This document shows, one piece after another, positions 17,913 through 22,530 of a stretch of DNA of 22,530 bases (its first letter is position 1; every line of letters begins with the position of its first letter). Made by a program: the position numbers and the translations under genes. The stretch is taken from NCBI GenBank assembly GCA_964004625.1, contig CAXFOB010000021.1:1-22530 (forward strand), in the 5' to 3' direction. A model generated the notes under the pieces. That model had not been told where the DNA came from. It was given only the letters and a program-made list of their open reading frames with translations, and did not search any database. This stretch comes from GCA-002697625 sp002697625. Lineage in GTDB: Bacteria > Bacteroidota > Bacteroidia > Flavobacteriales > BACL11.

Positions 17913-18661
17913 TATATTCGTTTTTTAATAGCATTATAAACGTATCCAACAAAACATACTGTACTATATACTATGTTTAATTTTTCAACTTTTCTATACA
18001 AATCCCAAACCTCCTTTGCCGCCTTCCATTTTTTTGATGTATTTGAATTAGAAACAATTCTATAATAAGCGAGGTTTTCATCTAATCCATAAGCAAAGAA
18101 CCCTCTTTTCATAATTAAAAGCCACAGAGCCATATCATGAGAAGAACGAATATTTGGCATTTCAAAATTTCCTGTTTTTTCTCTATCTATTACAACAGTT
18201 AAACAACCAATTATTGTATTTTTTAAATACGAATGGTAATCTATTTGAGATGGAACTTTGATTACCGTAGATTTTTCAACTCCATTTTCAGACATTGGTT
18301 GATAAGAAGTAAAAGAGAATGCGATATTCCTTTCTTTCATAAAACTAATTTGCTTTTCTAACTTATATTTCTTCCAAAGATCATCTGAATCTAAAAAAGC
18401 AATATACTTTCCTTTTGATTTCTTTATCGCAATATTTCTAGCTTCCGCAGCTCCTACATTCTCCTTAAGAAAAACTGGTTTTATTCTATCATTTTCTTTT
18501 GCAAATTTAGTGATTAAATCCCTAGTATTGTCTATAGAGCAATCATCAACAATAACCATCTCCCAATCTAAATACGTCTGAGAAATAACTGAATTAATGC
18601 ACTCTTCAATGAATTTTGAAGAGTTATAAGAAGGAGTAATAATAGAAACTAATCTATTCAT
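17912..18661 (-). CDS. Family 2 glycosyltransferase
   Basis: This 249-residue GT-A glycosyltransferase opens with VSIITPSYNSSKFIEECINS (5-24), followed by VIVDDCSIDNT (36-46). The metal-binding DSD is at 91-93 within YIAFLDSDDLWKKYKLEKQI. A later SSHDMALWL (173-181) fits the acceptor or base region of WcaA-like enzymes. The C-terminus has a short hydrophobic stretch (about 229-243) that may touch the membrane. It overlaps the fusion gene before it by 8 bp and the PglC-type gene after it by one base. It probably extends the lipid-linked glycan. Donor and linkage cannot be read from the sequence. Confidence 0.92.
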   Translation of the reverse strand: MNRLVSIITPSYNSSKFIEECINSVISQTYLDWEMVIVDDCSIDNTRDLITKFAKENDRIKPVFLKENVGAAEARNIAIKKSKGKYIAFLDSDDLWKKYKLEKQISFMKERNIAFSFTSYQPMSENGVEKSTVIKVPSQIDYHSYLKNTIIGCLTVVIDREKTGNFEMPNIRSSHDMALWLLIMKRGFFAYGLDENLAYYRIVSNSNTSKKWKAAKEVWDLYRKVEKLNIVYSTVCFVGYVYNAIKKRI

Positions 18662-20381
18662 AATTTAAATCTGTTAATAAATTAGAAATCCTTTTCTCTA
18701 TAATCTGAACCTCTTTCTCATATAAGACCTCATTCCACTTTCTAAATCCTGTAGTTTTTATATCATGATTAATCTTCATATCAATCATCTTTGTATCTAA
18801 TACAAAATTAATTGTTTTTGAGATTTCCTTGTCAGGATCTTTGATTAAATCTTCATACCTAAGTGTAAAAAATTCTTTATTTGGATTCTTCTCAATAAAA
18901 TCTAGTATTGATATTACACTATATCTCCACTGTTCTGCAGCTACTTCAATTAATGACTTGCTTTTATACAATTTTCTATACCCCTTAAATCTAGGACCCC
19001 AAAAATCTCTTTTTCTGAGACCCAACATAACCAAACTCATTCGTAAATATCTAAATGAGTTTGAAATCAACATCAATAGAGTTAATCCATTTCTAATTTT
19101 ATGATTTATTTCTTGAAAGAAATTTAGAAATCTATTTTTAGAAGGAATTTTTACATTGTCCTGACTTGATATTTTTCTAATATCACCAAAATATTTTTTT
19201 CTAGTAGAAACAGCTACATCTCTACCATCTCTTAAAATATGTATGAACTTTGCATTTGGAAATACTTTCTGCACCAAATCTAATCTTAAACAATTGGAGG
19301 CTGTTTTTTCTAATAAAAAGGGAGAGTGGGTTCTATATTGAAGTAATTTTATAAAATCTTGTCTAACCTTATTTATTTTTCTTGGAGTTACTTTATCCTC
19401 TTCAATTTCATCAATATCTAAAAATGGATATTGTTTCTTCCATAAATCATTTATCTCATTTAAATAAATACAATCAATATTCTTCTTTATTATAGAAGCA
19501 ATTAAATGAGTACCTGAACGGGCGGCACCTATAATAATAATTGGTTGAATCTTTTCCATTAAGTTAAAGGAAAAAGTCCTTTTAATCTCTTCATGTAACA
19601 ACAATCCATATATCTTATTTATAATAAAGTTCCATTTGAAGAATTTAAAAATAGGTTTAAACCTATAAAGAATTCTTACTATGATCTTTAGAAGCGACCT
19701 GTACTCTAAATGAAGAACACAATAAGCCTTTCTGAAATTAAATTTCTCAATTAAATATTCTTGAGTATTTGTTTTATGTAATAAACTTCTGGCTCCAATA
19801 TTAACATACCTAAACGAATTTTGATTTAAATAATATTGATTCATTTCAAAATACAAAATATAACTTGAGTAAAGTTTCAAAAATTCCGGGTCAAATTTAA
19901 TAGTAGAATAATCACAATAATCTTTAATGATTTTATTTTGACTATAGCCAACTAACTTATCATTCTCTTTTAAAAAAACACCCCAAAAATGCCAGTCTCC
20001 TTCTAATTTTAGCAATGTATTTTTAAAAAAATTTTTACTTTCTGGAGATGCTGTAGCTTCATACCTACTAAATGCCTTCGTGTAAATTTCGTATGCATTA
20101 TTAAGAATATATTCTTTCGAAAGTTGTTTTACATAAAGTCTCTTATTCGCTCTTTTAATCTTACTTCTTGTGTTTCTACTATAATCCTCAAACTGCATCT
20201 TTTGATCGCAAATAACGTACCAGAATTCACTCTCCTGTTTTGAATCAAAATCTGAAGTCCAACGAGCAAAGAAAGCCTTTTGGCCAACCAATTTCTTAGT
20301 AATATCAGAAGCATCCACCTCTATATGAGGAGGTGTTAAAGGGATTAATGCCCCATTATATTTTCTCCATTCTAACTTCAT
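18654..20381 (-). CDS. Acyltransferase (GNAT/FemAB-like) - sulfotransferase fusion
   Basis: A single 575-residue frame holds two enzyme domains. Residues about 1-225 resemble the GNAT/FemAB-like Acetyltransf_6 group: SRNTRSKIKRANKR (68-81), then IYTKAFSRYE (99-108), WHFWGVFLKENDKLVGYS (130-147) and a later FRYVNIGARSLL (190-201). A basic, hydrophobic linker (about 226-275) follows. Residues about 278-575 are a Sulfotransfer_3-like sulfotransferase: the 5'-phosphosulfate loop is IIGAARSGTHLIA (283-295) and the 3'-phosphate region is FIHILRDGRDVAVSTR (379-394). It would use PAPS to sulfate a glycan and an acyl donor for the first domain. Both substrates are unknown. The gene overlaps its neighbours by 4 bp (ATGA) and 8 bp. 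Met275 could be the old start of a separate sulfotransferase. I see no frameshift, so the fusion is real as given. Confidence 0.8.
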   Translation of the reverse strand: MKLEWRKYNGALIPLTPPHIEVDASDITKKLVGQKAFFARWTSDFDSKQESEFWYVICDQKMQFEDYSRNTRSKIKRANKRLYVKQLSKEYILNNAYEIYTKAFSRYEATASPESKNFFKNTLLKLEGDWHFWGVFLKENDKLVGYSQNKIIKDYCDYSTIKFDPEFLKLYSSYILYFEMNQYYLNQNSFRYVNIGARSLLHKTNTQEYLIEKFNFRKAYCVLHLEYRSLLKIIVRILYRFKPIFKFFKWNFIINKIYGLLLHEEIKRTFSFNLMEKIQPIIIIGAARSGTHLIASIIKKNIDCIYLNEINDLWKKQYPFLDIDEIEEDKVTPRKINKVRQDFIKLLQYRTHSPFLLEKTASNCLRLDLVQKVFPNAKFIHILRDGRDVAVSTRKKYFGDIRKISSQDNVKIPSKNRFLNFFQEINHKIRNGLTLLMLISNSFRYLRMSLVMLGLRKRDFWGPRFKGYRKLYKSKSLIEVAAEQWRYSVISILDFIEKNPNKEFFTLRYEDLIKDPDKEISKTINFVLDTKMIDMKINHDIKTTGFRKWNEVLYEKEVQIIEKRISNLLTDLNYE

Positions 20382-21172
20382 TCTATTCGAAACAATTTCC
20401 TTCTTAATGTAAATGTAAAATAATATAAAATCTTAAAACAATAAGAAGTATTAAAATTTTCAATTTTATTGGCATCCTGAATCTTATCATAAGAAAAGAA
20501 TTTTAAATATTCTCCCTCTTTCCCTGTTCTAATTAGAGATTCTCTTCCTTTAGTTATTGTAGAATAATAATTAGAATCTCCTTTTAATATTCCATCCCTC
20601 ATATTATTTAATGAGGTTTTTTCTCGTAAATTACTTATCTCTTCTGTAGATAAAGAGTCAACTCCAATTAGATTTGCAATTTTTTGTACAGTAGAACTAA
20701 AATCATTTTTTAGACATGAAAAAAGAATGAAATTATCATCATTAAAATAGTTTCTATACAATTTAGTAAACCTTACGATTTCATAAGCCTTTAACCTACC
20801 TATAGTCCAATAATATAAATTAAAACTAAATCTATAATTATATTTCTTATTTATATGAAAATAATGGGAAACAATGGAGTCTTTAAGACTTCTTTCAGAA
20901 AAAATAAATACTACAGATTCTGGATAATTTCTACTAAGTGTATCTAATTGATAGAAGTGAGATTTATTTACAAATATTCTGTTTTTGTAATCTTCATTTC
21001 TTAGAAATTCTTTAAACTTACTTTCTACAATTGGAGTAGGAGAATTCAGATTATTAGTATATTTTTTATTAACCTGAGAAACTCTGACTCCTTTAATCTT
21101 TAAAATCTCTAACACTATTGCGTGCAACCAAGTAGAACCTGATTTAAATATTCCATTACAAACTATCAACAT
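20378..21172 (-). CDS. PAPS-dependent sulfotransferase (Sulfotransfer_1-like)
   Basis: This 264-residue protein is within the usual size of a cytosolic-type sulfotransferase domain. The 5'-phosphosulfate-binding loop is IFKSGSTWLHAIVLEIL (8-24, Lys10 conserved). FVNKSH (67-72) gives a candidate catalytic His72. The 3'-phosphate-binding motif is FSERSLKDSIVSHY (91-104), with Arg94 and Ser102. RTGKEGEYLKFF (215-226) resembles the family's C-terminal RKGxxGDWK loop. It would transfer sulfate from PAPS to a sugar hydroxyl or amine. The operon suggests the repeat unit or its lipid-linked form as acceptor. ATG directly follows the stop of the EpsG-like gene, and its own end overlaps the fusion gene by ATGA. 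It differs from the sulfotransferase domain of the fusion, so the two are not recent duplicates. Confidence 0.85.
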   Translation of the reverse strand: MLIVCNGIFKSGSTWLHAIVLEILKIKGVRVSQVNKKYTNNLNSPTPIVESKFKEFLRNEDYKNRIFVNKSHFYQLDTLSRNYPESVVFIFSERSLKDSIVSHYFHINKKYNYRFSFNLYYWTIGRLKAYEIVRFTKLYRNYFNDDNFILFSCLKNDFSSTVQKIANLIGVDSLSTEEISNLREKTSLNNMRDGILKGDSNYYSTITKGRESLIRTGKEGEYLKFFSYDKIQDANKIENFNTSYCFKILYYFTFTLRRKLFRIE

Positions 21173-22174
21173 CTATATTAAAAATAATCTTGAACTATTA
21201 AACAACAAAACAGGAACGCTAAAAATTAAAAGTAAAAATAATCGAAAAATCATTCGATTACTATATTTTATAATTGTATTAGAATACTTGTATAAATCAA
21301 ATATAAAAAATACTAAAAACATCATCCCTAATCTTTCTGAAATCATATCAAATCTTAATGAAAAAAGACCAATCATTAGAATTATCACAATCATTAATGA
21401 TGGAGTTTTTCTAAATAAATCTAAAATTCTAAATTTAAATTTTATTAAATATAATATCAGAAACGAAACAAACATAATCAAGTAAATTAAACTCATATCA
21501 ACACCTGTTGACTTTGCTGATTTAAACTGAGAAGCATAACTAAAAAGCATAATAAATGCAACAGATACAATAAGTGAAAGGAATACCCTAAAGTATATAT
21601 TTAACTTCAATAATTTATTGACGAAAAAAATTGGTATTAAAACTAAAGAGATGTTATGGATAAACACTGAAACACAAAAATAAAAAATAGACTTTTTGTA
21701 ACTACTATTTATTATTGAGTAGGAGTATAAAGAAACTATTGTTGCAAAAAGTTGCCTATAAATATTCTGATAACCAAAGAAAAGTGGGAAGCTTGTAGAT
21801 AAAATAACTATCAAACCTAATGATAAATTATTTTTTATAGAAGATGTTTTGGATAAATTCACTGATGTTTTATATAATATCGCAATCCAAATAATATCCA
21901 TAAATAGAAAAACAATGATCTCATTATTGAATATTTGATGAAAAAACCTGAGACTATACCAAAATACTATTTCACGGAGATAATAGAAATCATATCCTGT
22001 AGACGTCATTTCCTTAGCATAAGTAATCATGTCTGTATCAAGACCTGACATTCTGACAACAATTATAAACAAACAAAGAATTGGCAAATACATTCCCCAT
22101 AAATAATATCTATTCTCTGAAACAATTGTAATTATTCCAATAAATAAAAGTATTATGAATGTTATTAATTCCAT
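21173..22174 (-). CDS. EpsG-like polysaccharide polymerase, copy 2
   Basis: This 333-residue integral membrane protein has about ten hydrophobic segments. It fits the EpsG family, Wzy-like polymerases of exopolysaccharide loci. Family marks are a loop with VRMSGLDTDMITYAKEM (41-57), the QNIYRQLFATIVSLYSY stretch near 136-152, and FYFCVSVFIHNISLVLIPIFF near 165-185 with its conserved His. Its last third is closely similar to the gene upstream of it (compare RFDMISERLGMMFLVFF here with NIDMVAERIGMMFICFL there). ATG at 22174 is separated from the upstream stop by one base. The likely role is joining repeat units at the membrane. A transport or flippase role cannot be excluded. Confidence 0.8.
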   Translation of the reverse strand: MELITFIILLFIGIITIVSENRYYLWGMYLPILCLFIIVVRMSGLDTDMITYAKEMTSTGYDFYYLREIVFWYSLRFFHQIFNNEIIVFLFMDIIWIAILYKTSVNLSKTSSIKNNLSLGLIVILSTSFPLFFGYQNIYRQLFATIVSLYSYSIINSSYKKSIFYFCVSVFIHNISLVLIPIFFVNKLLKLNIYFRVFLSLIVSVAFIMLFSYASQFKSAKSTGVDMSLIYLIMFVSFLILYLIKFKFRILDLFRKTPSLMIVIILMIGLFSLRFDMISERLGMMFLVFFIFDLYKYSNTIIKYSNRMIFRLFLLLIFSVPVLLFNSSRLFLI

Positions 22175-22175
22175 G

Positions 22176-22530
22176 TTACATTAAAAATTGTTTTGAACTT
22201 TCAAAAAATAAAGTTGGTAAGGTAAATAACAACATTATTGTAAGTCTAGTTAAAGATCGCAAACTTCTGCTTTCTATCTCAGAAGTATATCTATATAAAT
22301 CATAAGTAAGGAAACAAATAAACATCATTCCTATCCTCTCAGCAACCATATCTATATTTAACGAAACTAATCCAATCATTAATATAACAATAAAAAATAA
22401 AGAAGGAATTTTATCAAATAGTTCATAGATATTTTTTCGGAACACAAGAAGACCTGTTATTAGTAAAATAACAAAAATAAGAAGATAGAACATTCCCATA
22501 TCTAATCCTGTTTTTTCAGATGATTTTAAT
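22176..22530 (-). CDS. EpsG-like polysaccharide polymerase, copy 1 (5' end beyond window)
   Basis: The frame ends at TAA (22178-22176) and stays open to the right edge. A Met at 22499 exists, but the residues before it (LKSSEKTGLD) align with FKSAKSTGVD at the same place in the next gene. The protein therefore continues beyond the window and the visible part is the C-terminal third. It has three or four membrane segments and a SLNIDMVAERIGMMF motif. It is a tandem paralogue of the gene at 21173-22174. The two may act on different repeat linkages, or one may be redundant. Confidence 0.8.
   Translation of the reverse strand, partial: LKSSEKTGLDMGMFYLLIFVILLITGLLVFRKNIYELFDKIPSLFFIVILMIGLVSLNIDMVAERIGMMFICFLTYDLYRYTSEIESRSLRSLTRLTIMLLFTLPTLFFESSKQFLM

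Noticed and set aside
16699..19104. Plus-strand frames opposite the glycan genes (16699-16917, 17680-17928, 18829-19104)
   Set aside because: They are antisense shadows of strongly conserved enzymes, with no start context or family motif of their own.
22176..22499. A complete small 107-residue membrane protein starting at the Met at 22499
   Set aside because: The frame stays open to the window edge, and the residues before this Met align with the tandem paralogue, so it is the end of a longer gene.

Overview
The window looks like a piece of a marine-type Bacteroidota chromosome, most likely Flavobacteriales. The DNA is strongly AT-rich. The large secreted proteins carry SprB-type repeats, a GEVED domain, a cleaved-adhesin domain, Cys/Asp repeats of the GCTD...DDGSC kind and a C-terminal type IX secretion (T9SS) sorting domain. 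The upstream regions contain TAnnTTTG-type -7 promoter boxes. I cannot place the genus.

The left and middle part (1-13275) is a secreted or surface protein region. Two transcription units diverge from a 140-bp spacer (4907-5046). Leftward runs a 96-residue basic secreted protein (4616-4906), overlapped by the start of a giant mosaic adhesin that leaves the window at base 1. That adhesin is open for at least 1542 codons. Rightward runs a 2187-residue protein with about 21 SprB-type repeats and a T9SS sorting domain, followed by a secreted TPR protein with a SPOR-like end. The two divergent promoters share a perfect 14-bp core in inverted orientation, which suggests joint control.

The right part (13272-22530) is a surface polysaccharide locus, all on the minus strand. 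It has nine genes with no spacer over 1 bp and many ATGA, TAATG or longer overlaps, so it is almost certainly one operon whose promoter lies beyond the right edge. In transcription order it holds two tandem EpsG-like membrane proteins (the first cut by the window edge), a stand-alone sulfotransferase, an acyltransferase-sulfotransferase fusion, a GT2 glycosyltransferase, a PglC-type initiating phosphosugar transferase, a DegT-type sugar aminotransferase, a WbpM/PglF-type 4,6-dehydratase and a GT4/DUF1972 glycosyltransferase. Together these could make a 4-amino-6-deoxy-sugar-primed, sulfated repeat-unit glycan. The PglD-type acetyltransferase and a flippase are not in the window.

The adhesin region and the glycan operon converge at 13272-13275, where the two stop codons overlap. 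The most interesting signals are the acyltransferase-sulfotransferase fusion, cysteine covariation inside both adhesin repeat arrays (which predicts extra disulfides), a GEVED domain nested inside one SprB repeat, and the tandem EpsG-like paralogues. No tRNA, rRNA, CRISPR, insertion sequence or origin was seen, and no stretch over 300 bp lacks a gene.
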